Below, piece after piece: positions 19,486-27,898 of a stretch of 64,000 nucleotides of DNA. The stretch lies in assembly GCF_000719775.1 (NCBI RefSeq), contig NZ_JOHR01000009.1:62001-126000 (forward strand), written 5' to 3'. Position numbers and translations under genes: made by a program. Under the pieces are notes generated by a model, which searched no databases, was not told the origin of the DNA, and was given only the letters and a program-made list of their open reading frames with translations. Position 1 is the stretch's first letter; each line of letters begins with the position of its first letter. The DNA is from Streptomyces sp. NRRL F-5135 (GTDB lineage: Bacteria; Actinomycetota; Actinomycetes; Streptomycetales; Streptomycetaceae).

Positions 19486-21870
19486 CTACACGGGACGCGC
19501 GCGCGGGGGTGCCGTAGCGGCCGGGAACACCTCCATCAGGCGGCGCAGCCGCGGTGCGGCCGCCAGGTCCTCCAGGGTCACCGGGCGGCCCTTCGCGTCC
19601 GCGAGGGGCAGTCGCCAGTTGGGGTACTGGTCCCAGGTCCCCGGCAGGTTTTGCGGCCTGCGGTCGCCCAGCGTGTCCGGCAGCCAGATGCCGACCATGC
19701 GCGCCGGGGTGCTCAGCAGGAAGCGGTAGACCGCGCGGATCGCCTCCTCTTCCGCCGTTTCCGCCTCACCGCCGCCGTCGCCGGCGTCCCCGGTGTCGTG
19801 GGCGTCCCCGGTGTCGTGGGCGTCCCCGGACAGCAGTCCCAGCCGGGCCAGGCAGGCGCGCCACTCGGCGGTCTCGGCCCGGTCGTCCGCCTGTTCCCGC
19901 TCCAGCGGGCGGGTGAGCAGGCCGAGGCGGTGCCGGAGCGCCACGTGCTCGCCCGTCAGCCGGGCGGCCGTGGACGGCAGGTCGTGGGTGGTTGCCGTGG
20001 CCACACAGCCCTCGCGCCAGCTCCCGGGCGGCAGCGGCCGCCCCGTGCCCGTCCAGTCCCGCTCGAACCAGAGCACCGACGTGCCGAGCACACCGCGCCG
20101 CTCCAGCGCCTCCCGCACACCGGGCTCGACCGTGCCCAGGTCCTCCCCTATGACGGCCGCGCCCGCGCGGTGCGCCTCCAGGACGAGGACGGCGAGCATC
20201 GCCTCGGCGTCGTACCGTACGTACGTTCCCCGGGTGGGGTTCTGGCCCTCGGGCACCCACCAGAGCCGGAACAGGCCCATCACATGGTCGATCCGCAGCG
20301 CGCCCGCGTGCCGCAGCAGTCCCCGGAGCAGCCCGCGGTACGGGGCGTAGGCCGACGCCGCCAGCACGTCGGGGCGCCACGGGGGCAGGCCCCAGTCCTG
20401 GCCGTGCGCGTTGAAGGCGTCCGGCGGGGCGCCGACGGACATGCCGGCGGCGAACACGTCCCGCTGCGCCCACGCGTCCGCGCCGTCCGGATGCACGCCG
20501 ACGGCCAGGTCATGGACGATGCCGACGGCCATCCCGGCGTCCTCCGCCGCCCGCGAGGCGGCGCCGAGCTGCTCGTCGGTGAGCCAGGCCAGCCGGCAGT
20601 GGAAGTCGACCCGGTCCCGCAGCTCCCGCCGGGCCGCCGCCGTCCCGGCGGAGCGCGGGTCGCGCAGCGGCTCGGGCCACTCCCGCGGGCGCGGGCCGTG
20701 CGCCTCGGCGAGCGCGCACCACGTGGCGTGGTCCACCAGGGCCTGCCCCTGGGAGGCGAGGAAGTCACGGTAGGCGGCGTGGCGGCCGGGTCCGAGCGGG
20801 ACGGTGGCGAGGATCTCCAGGGCCGCGCGCTTGAGCGCCCACACGGCGTCACGGTCGATGAGACCCGTACGGTCCGACGCGCCGGCCGCCGCGTCACCGG
20901 TCGCGTCCCCGGCAGCACCGGTCCCGACGTCACCGGTCGCGTCCCGGGCAGCACCGGTCCCGGCGTCACCCGTCATGTGCGCCGGCGCACCGGGCGCGCG
21001 CGTCGCGCCGCCGGATCCCTCCGCCGCGCCGCCCGGCGCGCCCGTGGCCAGGACCGACTCCCGCAGCGCCGCCGCCTTCTCCGCCAGCTCGTCCAGCCGC
21101 GCCCGGTCCGCGCCGCGTACGTACGCGTACTCCGGGATCGCCTCGACGCGCACGTGGACCGGATCGGGGAAGCGCCGGGAGGAGGGCCGGTAGGGCGAGG
21201 GGTCGGTCGGCGCGCCGGGGACGGCGGCGTGCAAGGGGTTGATCTGGACGAATCCCGCGCCCAGGGCGCGGCCCGACCAGGCGGCCAGTTCGGCGAGGTC
21301 ACCGAGATCGCCCATGCCCCAGGAACGGCGGGAGAGCAGTGAGTAGAGCTGGACGAGGAAGCCGTGCGTGCGGGCCGGGGGGCGGGGTACGTGGCCGGGC
21401 GCGACGATCAGCGTCACCTCGGCCGTACGGCCGTCGGGGGCGCCGGCCGCCAGCCGGTGCACGCCGAGGGGCAGCCGGGCCCACGCGGCGGCCCGCGGAC
21501 CGGGTCCCGCCTGCTCCTCGGCCTCCACCGGCACCGTGGCCCCGGCCTGCGGCAGCTCCACCCGCTCGCCCTCTTCCGTCGCCACCCGGAGGGTGGACCC
21601 GGGCGGGAGCGCGGCCAGCGCGGTCGGCAGCTCGGGGGCCGTACCGTCCTGGGCGCACCACACCACCAGCGTCGGGGGCAGCAGGCGGCTCGCCAGGGCG
21701 GATTTCGCGCGGGTCAGCGCGTCCGCCACCGCTTCGGGGGTGGACGCGTCGACGCCCAGCGCGGCCAGCACCGAGACGACGGTGTCGTCGGGCACCGGCA
21801 CGGTCACGCCGGGTGAGGGTTCGTAGGAGGTTGCGACACCGTGCAGCTCGGCGAGCCCGGCCAGGCCCAT
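19486..21870 (-). CDS. malQ: 4-alpha-glucanotransferase (amylomaltase)
   Basis: MalQ (GH77) transfers maltosyl and longer glucan units in maltodextrin metabolism. The 794-residue protein has an N-terminal carbohydrate-binding-like domain and the GH77 barrel. Visible motifs are GDLGDLAELAAW, DLAVGVHPDGADAW, PPDAFNAHGQDWGLPPW (catalytic Asp region), LRIDHVMGLFRLWWVPEG and IGEDLGTVEPGV. Two low-complexity inserts come from DNA tandem repeats: a Gly/Ala/Asp stretch around residues 287-335 and an 18-bp duplication giving DAHDTGDAHDTGD near the C-terminus. ATG 21870 follows directly after the stop codon of a small upstream gene, indicating translational coupling. Confidence 0.94.
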   Translation of the reverse strand: MGLAGLAELHGVATSYEPSPGVTVPVPDDTVVSVLAALGVDASTPEAVADALTRAKSALASRLLPPTLVVWCAQDGTAPELPTALAALPPGSTLRVATEEGERVELPQAGATVPVEAEEQAGPGPRAAAWARLPLGVHRLAAGAPDGRTAEVTLIVAPGHVPRPPARTHGFLVQLYSLLSRRSWGMGDLGDLAELAAWSGRALGAGFVQINPLHAAVPGAPTDPSPYRPSSRRFPDPVHVRVEAIPEYAYVRGADRARLDELAEKAAALRESVLATGAPGGAAEGSGGATRAPGAPAHMTGDAGTGAARDATGDVGTGAAGDATGDAAAGASDRTGLIDRDAVWALKRAALEILATVPLGPGRHAAYRDFLASQGQALVDHATWCALAEAHGPRPREWPEPLRDPRSAGTAAARRELRDRVDFHCRLAWLTDEQLGAASRAAEDAGMAVGIVHDLAVGVHPDGADAWAQRDVFAAGMSVGAPPDAFNAHGQDWGLPPWRPDVLAASAYAPYRGLLRGLLRHAGALRIDHVMGLFRLWWVPEGQNPTRGTYVRYDAEAMLAVLVLEAHRAGAAVIGEDLGTVEPGVREALERRGVLGTSVLWFERDWTGTGRPLPPGSWREGCVATATTHDLPSTAARLTGEHVALRHRLGLLTRPLEREQADDRAETAEWRACLARLGLLSGDAHDTGDAHDTGDAGDGGGEAETAEEEAIRAVYRFLLSTPARMVGIWLPDTLGDRRPQNLPGTWDQYPNWRLPLADAKGRPVTLEDLAAAPRLRRLMEVFPAATAPPRARPV

Positions 21871-22104
21871 TCAGACTCCTGGGGACTCCGTGCCGCCGGC
21901 CGTACCGGGCGCGGTCGGCTCACTGGTCAGCGGGGCGACGTCGGCGAGCGGGGGTTCGCTGGTGAGGGGTGCGTAGTCGGCGAGGGGCGGTTCGCTGGTC
22001 AGGGGTCCCGCACCGGGGTCGGCGAGCGGAGGCTCGCTGGTCAGTGGGGCGGGACCCCTCTGTTTGGAAAGCGCGGAGAGCAGGAGCTGAGCGGATGCCG
22101 CCAT
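21871..22104 (-). CDS. 77-residue repeat peptide (PLTSEPPLAD units), coupled to malQ
   Basis: ATG 22104 has a near-perfect ribosome binding site (AAGGAGG, 7 nt upstream). A leader-like start MAASAQLLLSALSKQRG is followed by PLTSEPPLAD at residues 20-29, 34-43 and 46-55 and a partial PLTSEP at 58-63. The units are spaced by PGAG, YA and VA, and the tail is PGTAGGTESPGV. The stop codon abuts the malQ ATG with no base between, so the two are translated together. There is no membrane segment and no Cys. I do not recognise the family. The leader plus repeated Thr/Ser/Glu/Asp core recalls RiPP precursors, but no modifying enzyme is adjacent. It could also be a leader that only serves translation of malQ. 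Confidence 0.7.
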   Translation of the reverse strand: MAASAQLLLSALSKQRGPAPLTSEPPLADPGAGPLTSEPPLADYAPLTSEPPLADVAPLTSEPTAPGTAGGTESPGV

Positions 22105-22278
22105 GACGGCGCCTCCTTCGGACGGGGAACAGGACACCTCAGCCCTACCCAGCGGTCGCCGAGGCAGACCCGTACAGCTGGTAAACGTGTGTTGAGTCAC
22201 GTTCTGTTCCCTCTTCCTTCTCTCCCTCGCGACCTTCTCTCCCTCGCGACGGCGCGAGTCATGCCTGATCGGTGGGGC

Positions 22279-22404
22279 TCACGCCTGAACGGTGGGGCGG
22301 ATGTTGATCTCGCCGATCTCGACGTCGCCGGGCTGCTCGACGGCGAAGGCCACAGCGCGGGCCACCGCCGAGGGGGAGATGCCCACGGCGTCCATCATCT
22401 GAAC
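22279..22404 (-). pseudogene. C-terminal remnant of an SDR oxidoreductase
   Basis: The last ~41 residues (QMMDAVGISPSAVARAVAF, then EQPGDVEIGEINIRPTVQA and stop) match the C-terminus of classical short-chain dehydrogenases. The NAD-binding and catalytic parts are absent. Upstream, the sequence jumps into a TetR remnant on the other strand. Confidence 0.75.
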
Positions 22405-22407
22405 GAA

Positions 22408-22600
22408 CCCCGTCGAAAGCGCCCTGGGGCGGCTGCTGGACGCCGGGAAGGCGGCCGGTTCCGTCCGCACGGACGTGGACGCCCACGGCGTCCTCCTGCT
22501 CATCGCCTACCTCGGCCGGCTCGACCGGAACGAGTGGAAGTCAACGGCACGGAGTCTGATGAGCGTCATCCTCGACGGCCTCCGCCGGCAGGACGGCGAC
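22408..22600 (+). pseudogene. C-terminal remnant of a TetR-family regulator
   Basis: The frame ESALGRLLDAGKAAGSVRTD, continued by HGVLLLIAYLG and ARSLMSVILDGLRRQ, is typical of the ligand-binding C-terminal helices of TetR repressors. The DNA-binding N-terminus is missing, a stop precedes the fragment in frame, and no proper stop follows. With the SDR remnant on the opposite strand it marks a deleted divergent tetR-SDR pair. Confidence 0.7.
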
Positions 22601-22678
22601 GGCCGAGGCGACAGGACGACGGCGGGCGGCTGGGAGCGGGCGGGCGAGCGGGCTCCGGCCGGGTCCCCGCGGGACGGC

Positions 22679-23212
22679 TCAGCCGCGTCCGTCGATCCGG
22701 GCCAGCGCGTCCTCCGCTCCGTACGGCTGCAGGTACGGCAGCCACCGCGGGTCGCGGTGGCCCGTTCCGATGATCCGCCAGGCCAGTCCGGACGGCGGCG
22801 CCGGCTGGTGGTTCAGCCGCCAGCCCAGCTCCCGCAGGTGCCGGTCGGCCTTGACGTGATTGCAGCGGCGGCACGCGGCCACCACGTTCTCCCATGCGTG
22901 CTGGCCGCCGCGGCTGCGCGGAATGACGTGGTCGACGCTGGTGGCGACGCCACCGCAGTACATGCAGCGCCCGCCGTCCCGCGCGAAGAGCGCACGGCGG
23001 GTCAGGGGAACGGGCCCCCGGTAGGGGACCCGTACGAAACGCTTCAGCCGTACGACGCTGGGAGCCGGGATGACACGGGTCTCGCTGTGCATGAAGGCGC
23101 CGGACTCCTCCAGGCAGAGTGCCTTGTTCTCCAGGACGAGGACGAGAGCGCGGCGAAGCGGTACGACGCCGAGCGGCTCGTACGACGCGTTGAGGACCAG
23201 GACATGCGGCAC
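22679..23212 (-). CDS. HNH endonuclease
   Basis: This 177-residue HNH-family protein, conserved in actinobacteria, has a C-terminal HNH motif: zinc-binding CMYC near residue 90, SVDHVIPRSRGGQHAWENVV with the catalytic His, then CRRCNHVKADR. The N-terminal half (PHVLVLNASYEPLGVVPLRR) belongs to the same stand-alone family. GTG 23212 is chosen because AAGGAGG lies 5 nt upstream; a long upstream extension in frame has no homology. The biological role of this family is not established to my knowledge. Confidence 0.9.
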   Translation of the reverse strand: MPHVLVLNASYEPLGVVPLRRALVLVLENKALCLEESGAFMHSETRVIPAPSVVRLKRFVRVPYRGPVPLTRRALFARDGGRCMYCGGVATSVDHVIPRSRGGQHAWENVVAACRRCNHVKADRHLRELGWRLNHQPAPPSGLAWRIIGTGHRDPRWLPYLQPYGAEDALARIDGRG

Positions 23213-23606
23213 GGATGCCTCCTTGTACGCCGGCGGCGCGTGGCTCGCGCCGGGACGATCTGCTCTCAGTCTCTCCTCATGCCTGGTCGAAACGCCACCA
23301 CGTCCAGGTAACGGGCTCGAAGTGTTTTCGATCACATGATCGAACCGGGCGGGGGCGGCCTGCGGGCGACGCAGGGCGGCCGGGCGGCCGGGGCCCGGTC
23401 GCACGCGCGGGTCGACCGGTACGGACGGGTCCCGAGCGCGGGCGCGCACGACGGGGCGCGCGGACCTGCGCACCCCGCGGCGGAGCGGCGGACCCTACGT
23501 GAGTCGCGTCTCTCGGGCCCGCTACGGGACCGGCCCGGCCCGGCTCCCCCGTTAGTGTGGTTGGCCTGCCCGGCACCCGGCCCGGCAGCCTTCTGGAGGT
23601 TGTGTC
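23213..23606. other. Divergent intergenic region between HNH and mscS-like genes
   Basis: About 390 bp with no recognisable gene. Two lower-GC patches (agtctctcctcatg at about 23268; tgttttcgatcacatgatcg at about 23322, containing the palindrome cgatcacatgatcg) are likely promoter or operator positions. The rest is GC-rich filler. Confidence 0.45.
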
Positions 23607-24680
23607 GTGTCCTGGTCCGCCCCGCTCGCCGCCGGCCCCTCGTCCGACTCCGTCACGCTCGACGAGGCGGCGGACCGTGCGGGCGACGCCGCGAGCTGGG
23701 TCGAGGAGAACTGGGCCACGTGGCTGGGCATCGGGCTGCGCATCGTGCTCATCGTGGTGATCGCCCTCGTCCTGCGCCATGTGATCCGCCGCGCCCTGAC
23801 CAAGCTCATAGACCGGATGAACCGCAGTGTCCAGTCGGTCGAGGGCACCGCTCTGGGCGGCCTCCTCGTCAACGCCGAGCGCCGCCGCCAGCGCTCCGAG
23901 GCCATCGGCTCCGTGCTCCGGTCGATCGCCTCGTTCCTGATCATGGGGACGGCGGCGCTGATGGTGCTGGGCGCGCTGAACATCAATCTGGCGCCCCTGC
24001 TGGCCTCCGCCGGTGTCGCGGGCGTGGCGATCGGTTTCGGCGCGCGCAACCTGGTGACCGACTTCCTCTCCGGGGTCTTCATGATCCTCGAGGACCAGTA
24101 CGGCGTCGGTGACAACATCGACGCCGGGGTGGCCTCCGGCGAGGTGATCGAGGTCGGCCTGCGCGTGACGAAGCTGCGGGGCGACAACGGCGAGATCTGG
24201 TACGTGCGCAACGGCGAGGTGAAGCGGATCGCCAACCTCAGCCAGGGCTGGGCCACGGCCGGGGTCGATGTGGTGGTCCGGCCGACGGAGGACCTGGATC
24301 ACGTCCGTACGGTCATCGCCGGCGTCGCCGAGACGATGGCCAAGGACGACCCGTGGAACGAGCGGCTGTGGGGCCCGATCGAGGTGCTCGGCCTGGATTC
24401 CGTCCTGCTGGACTCGATGACCGTGCGCCTGTCGGCGAAGACGATGCCCGGCCAGGCGCTGGGGGTGGAGCGCGAACTGCGCTGGCGGATCAAGCGCGCG
24501 TTCGACGAGGCGGGCATCCGCATCGTCGGCGGCATGGCCGGGGAGGCGCCGGAGGAGGAGCCCTCGGACCCGACGGCGGGCGTCTCCGCCCCGTCCGCCC
24601 TGTCCAGCCCGACGTCCCCGCAGTCGATGGCGGCGTCCCCGATAACGCCCGCGCCGCAAGGGACGAACCTCTCCAAGTGA
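23607..24680 (+). CDS. MscS-family mechanosensitive channel
   Basis: This 357-residue small-conductance mechanosensitive channel protein releases solutes on osmotic downshock. It has three hydrophobic segments: about residues 40-63, 108-128 and the pore helix region with LAPLLASAGVAGVAIGFGAR (132-151). The MscS beta domain follows (FLSGVFMILEDQYGVGDNI) with the alpha/beta C-terminal domain. The last 45 residues are Ser/Pro-rich and disordered. The start is GTG 23607. The gene is monocistronic with a hairpin behind it. Confidence 0.92.
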   Translation: MSWSAPLAAGPSSDSVTLDEAADRAGDAASWVEENWATWLGIGLRIVLIVVIALVLRHVIRRALTKLIDRMNRSVQSVEGTALGGLLVNAERRRQRSEAIGSVLRSIASFLIMGTAALMVLGALNINLAPLLASAGVAGVAIGFGARNLVTDFLSGVFMILEDQYGVGDNIDAGVASGEVIEVGLRVTKLRGDNGEIWYVRNGEVKRIANLSQGWATAGVDVVVRPTEDLDHVRTVIAGVAETMAKDDPWNERLWGPIEVLGLDSVLLDSMTVRLSAKTMPGQALGVERELRWRIKRAFDEAGIRIVGGMAGEAPEEEPSDPTAGVSAPSALSSPTSPQSMAASPITPAPQGTNLSK

Positions 24681-24684
24681 ATCG

Positions 24685-24720
24685 GGTACGCGACCGTGTC
24701 TCGACGGGCGGTCGCGTACC
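24685..24720. terminator. Hairpin terminator of the mscS-like gene
   Basis: An 11-bp perfect stem ggtacgcgacc/ggtcgcgtacc with a 14-nt loop, starting 5 nt after the stop codon. Confidence 0.75.
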
Positions 24721-25108
24721 GACGCGTAACGGCGCCTCCGGGCGGGAACCGATCCCTCGTGTCCGGCGTATTCATGGATGGGGGACGTCGGACGCGAGGT
24801 GGGGGAGATCGGAAGGCCGGCGCGAACGGGACTCCGCCGTAACGGAACCGGCCGGACAGCGCCGGGCCGTACAGCGAAGGGCCGGACGGGCGCCTGCCGG
24901 ACGCGCTCGGAGGGGCCGCGCAGGCGGTTCGACCGCTCTGCGAGCGGAGCGGAGGCGTACGCGCGCGGACTCGGGTCCATGCGGGTAACAAGATCCAGAC
25001 GGCCGGGTGTAGTTGCCGGTCTCTGCGGCCATACTGCTGACCGGGAGTTCGTCCCCCGTCACCATCACCGGGGGCTCGTCGTCGTCGGATGACCGAGGGG
25101 GAGGTCAC
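24721..25108. other. Upstream region of the glnX-pknG operon
   Basis: About 390 bp with no recognisable gene. It must carry the promoter of the seven-gene signalling operon. A ribosome binding site (GGGGGAGG) sits at 25096-25104, just before the GTG. I see no clear operator. Confidence 0.45.
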
Positions 25109-26554
25109 GTGACACATCCGCCGCATGTGCGTACCGCACCACCGTCGGCTCCGACGTATGCGCCCACGGTGCCGCCGGGACCACCGGGGCGGACGGAGCA
25201 GCGGGGCGGCCGGGGGGACCGGGAACCGCGGGGGACGCCGCCCGAACGCCGCCCGGCGTGGCAGGAGTCCATGGAGCGGCTGCGCGCCGCGGCCACCACG
25301 GAGCCCGGCCGGCTGAGGATCATCGGCGCGGCCCTGGCACTGCTGGTCGTGGCGTTCGGGGCGGTGACGGCCTGGGAGGCCACCGACCGGTTCGGCGCGG
25401 CCGACGACGTGGTGAAACGCAGTCAGCCGCTGACCGTCGGCGCCGCGGACATCTACCGCTCCCTGGCCGACGCCGACACGGCCATGGCGAGTGCCTTCCT
25501 CTCGGGGGCCCAGGAACCGGCCGCGTTGCGCGAGCGCTATCAGGAGGACATCGAGCGGGCCTCGCGGCTGCTGGTCGAGGCGGCCACGTACACGGAGAGT
25601 TCGAGCGATTCGGGGCGCGAGATCGCCACGCTCAACGAGGGGCTGCCCCGCTACACGGGCCTCGTCGAACGGGCCCGTGCCAACAACCGGCAGGGCCTGC
25701 CGCTGGGTGGCGCCTATCTGCGGTACGCGAACCAGCGGATGACCGAGGAGCTGCTGCCCGCCGCCGAGCGGTTGTACGAAGCGGAGACGGACCGGCTGCG
25801 CCGTGACAGCGACGACGCGCGGAGCCTGCCGTACGCGGCACTGGCGCTGGGCGTGCTGGTCCTCGGCGCGCTCGCCGGCGCCCAGCGGCGCGACTACCGC
25901 CGCACGAACCGGGTCTTCAACCAGGGACTGCTCACCGCCACCGCCGCGAGCACGGTGCTGCTGCTCTGGCTGACCGTCGGGCACACGGTCGCACGGGTCG
26001 AGCTGCACGGCGCGCAGGTGCACGGCCAGGCGTCGCTGGAGGTCCTGAACGACGCCCGGGTCAGCGCCCTCAAGGCCCGGGCGAACGAGAATCTGACCCT
26101 GGTGGCGCGGGGCGCCGTCCTCACGGACGACGGCAAGCACGACAAGTACGAGACGGACTACGCCACGAACATGGGCAGGCTCGACGCCGCGCTCGCCGAG
26201 GCCCGGAAGCTGGCGGACGACCCGGCGGGCGCGGAGCCGGTGCGGGCCGCGATCCGGTCGGTCGCGCAGTGGCGCGAGCGGCACCGCTCGGCCGGTGAGA
26301 CCGACCGGGCGGGTGACTACGACGCCGCGGTGGAGAAGGTCATCGGGGACGAAGGGTCCACGGAGCAGTCCTTCGATCAGGTGAACAAGGCGCTCGTGAC
26401 GGCGCTCGCGCGGGAGCAGTCGGAGTTCGACGAGGCCGCCCGGGACGGACTCGGCGCGCTGGCCCCGCTGGCGGTCGGGGCGGGCGTCCTGGCGGTGGTC
26501 GGCGTGCTGGGTACGGTCCTCGGCATCGGCCGCAGGCTGTCGGAGTACCGGTGA
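25109..26554 (+). CDS. glnX: GlnX-like transmembrane sensor protein
   Basis: A 481-residue membrane protein with four transmembrane helices (about residues 72-91, 249-266, 275-293 and 447-470). Two large helical extracytoplasmic domains, about residues 92-248 and 294-446, are of the four-helix-bundle sensor type. In mycobacteria and corynebacteria GlnX has this layout and passes the state of the binding protein GlnH to kinase PknG. Here glnH and pknG follow in the same operon, which strongly supports the identity. The N-terminal 60 residues are Pro/Arg-rich and cytoplasmic. The start GTG 25109 has GGGGGAGG upstream; an in-frame start at 25013 is less likely. The stop overlaps the next start (GTGA). 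Confidence 0.85.
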   Translation: MTHPPHVRTAPPSAPTYAPTVPPGPPGRTEQRGGRGDREPRGTPPERRPAWQESMERLRAAATTEPGRLRIIGAALALLVVAFGAVTAWEATDRFGAADDVVKRSQPLTVGAADIYRSLADADTAMASAFLSGAQEPAALRERYQEDIERASRLLVEAATYTESSSDSGREIATLNEGLPRYTGLVERARANNRQGLPLGGAYLRYANQRMTEELLPAAERLYEAETDRLRRDSDDARSLPYAALALGVLVLGALAGAQRRDYRRTNRVFNQGLLTATAASTVLLLWLTVGHTVARVELHGAQVHGQASLEVLNDARVSALKARANENLTLVARGAVLTDDGKHDKYETDYATNMGRLDAALAEARKLADDPAGAEPVRAAIRSVAQWRERHRSAGETDRAGDYDAAVEKVIGDEGSTEQSFDQVNKALVTALAREQSEFDEAARDGLGALAPLAVGAGVLAVVGVLGTVLGIGRRLSEYR

Positions 26555-27672
26555 GAGGGGGCGGGATGGGGACAGTCGGAGGACTCGACCGGTCCCACGG
26601 GGGCGATTCGGCGGGCGGGCCTTCGCCGGTCCCGGCCCGCGGGCCCGGCCTCGCGGGCCGGCTCCGCGGCTGGGGCGGCGTCTCGGCCATGGCCGCGGCC
26701 TGCGCGCTGACGGCGGCGGTCACCCTGCTGCCGTTGTCCCACTCGGTCGACACCCGCGCCGAACGGGTGACGTCCGGTCAGCGCATCGGCTCCGTCACGC
26801 AGGCCGACGACGATGCGTGCGAGACGCCGGAGGCCAGTCTCCGGCCGTCCCCGGCCGACGAGGACGGGGACACCATCCGCTCGATCCGGGAGCGGCCGAA
26901 CAGGAAGCTGGTCGTCGGGGTCGACCAGAACAGCTATCGCTGGGGTTACCGCGATCCGGTGACGGGCGATCTGGAGGGCTTCGACATCGACCTCGCGCGC
27001 GCCATCGCCGAGGACATACTCGGCAGCCGTGACGACATCATCTTCCGTGCCATCCCGACCAACCAGCGCGAGGCGGCGCTGAACAACGGCACGGTCGACC
27101 TGGTCGTCAGGACCATGACCATCACCTGTGACCGGCGGCAGCGCGTCGACTTCTCCACCGCGTACTTCCAGGTGGGGCAGCAGGTGCTGGCTCCGAAAGG
27201 CTCGTCGATCACCGGCTTCGACGCGTCGCTGGCCGGCAAGCGGGTCTGCACGGCCGAGGACTCCACCGCCTACCAGGCGCTGGAGAAGGACGCGCACGGC
27301 GCGATATTCAAGGACGAGCACGACGGAACACCCGCCGACGAGGACCGGTTGACGGTGCCCAACCAGCTCGACTGCCTGGTGCGCCTGCAGTTGGGCGAGG
27401 TGGACGCGGTGGTGACGGACAACGCGCTCGCGGCCGGCCAGGCGGCCCAGGACCCGGCGGTGGAGCTGGTCGGCGAGCCGCTGCCGCCGGAGTACTACGG
27501 CGTCGCCGTGAAACTGGGCAACGATGATCTGGTACGCAGGGTGAACAAGGTGCTGGAGGGGTATCGCGCGGGTGGGGCGGACAGCCGCTGGATGCGGTCG
27601 TACGAGACCTGGCTGAAGGCGGGGCTCCCGGGGATCACGGCCCCGCCGCCCGCCCGGTACCGGAACGAATGA
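26551..27672 (+). CDS. glnH: GlnH-like extracytoplasmic amino-acid-binding protein
   Basis: A 373-residue periplasmic-binding-protein type 2 of the glutamate/glutamine (SBP_bac_3) family. Visible are LVVGVDQNSYRWGYRDP, the family signature GFDIDLARAIAEDILG, VDLVVRTMTITCDRRQRVDFS and the second lobe with VDAVVTDNALAAG. In mycobacteria GlnH binds Asp/Glu/Asn and signals through GlnX to PknG. It is not part of an ABC transporter here. The N-terminal hydrophobic segment (about residues 46-66) has a Cys in MAAACAL, but this is at the beginning of the hydrophobic core, not a proper lipobox, so the protein may be anchored by an uncleaved helix. Starts GTG 26551 (4-bp overlap) and ATG 26566 are both possible. 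Confidence 0.87.
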   Translation: MRGGGMGTVGGLDRSHGGDSAGGPSPVPARGPGLAGRLRGWGGVSAMAAACALTAAVTLLPLSHSVDTRAERVTSGQRIGSVTQADDDACETPEASLRPSPADEDGDTIRSIRERPNRKLVVGVDQNSYRWGYRDPVTGDLEGFDIDLARAIAEDILGSRDDIIFRAIPTNQREAALNNGTVDLVVRTMTITCDRRQRVDFSTAYFQVGQQVLAPKGSSITGFDASLAGKRVCTAEDSTAYQALEKDAHGAIFKDEHDGTPADEDRLTVPNQLDCLVRLQLGEVDAVVTDNALAAGQAAQDPAVELVGEPLPPEYYGVAVKLGNDDLVRRVNKVLEGYRAGGADSRWMRSYETWLKAGLPGITAPPPARYRNE

Positions 27673-27898
27673 ACGGCGACCGACAGCCGAGCGGCCGCTG
27701 ACGAGCGAGCGGCGGACAACCGAACGGCGGACAACCGAACGGCGGCTGACGACGGGCGGCGGCCGAGGAACGACGGAGGACTGCGCGACGGCCGGCGGAG
27801 GGCACGGCGGCGGGGCACGGCGGGAGACGGGCAGGACTGCGTGAACGGCCGGCCGGCCTCTCGGACGGCCGGTCAGGACCAGAGCGGAGAGGTGATCG
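27673..27898. repeat. Intergenic region with 15-bp tandem repeat
   Basis: A 226-bp gap inside the operon. The unit cggcggacaaccgaa occurs twice in tandem (27710-27739), flanked by diverged cggcggctgacga copies. The rest is GC-rich without coding signal. It could hold an internal promoter for the downstream five genes. The ribosome binding site AGAGGTGA of the next gene is at about 27887. Confidence 0.55.

Noticed and set aside
21871..22104. The repeat peptide as a standard ATP-grasp (graspetide) precursor
   Set aside because: No ATP-grasp ligase, methyltransferase or transporter gene is adjacent and the repeats do not match a graspetide class that I know; kept only as an open possibility.
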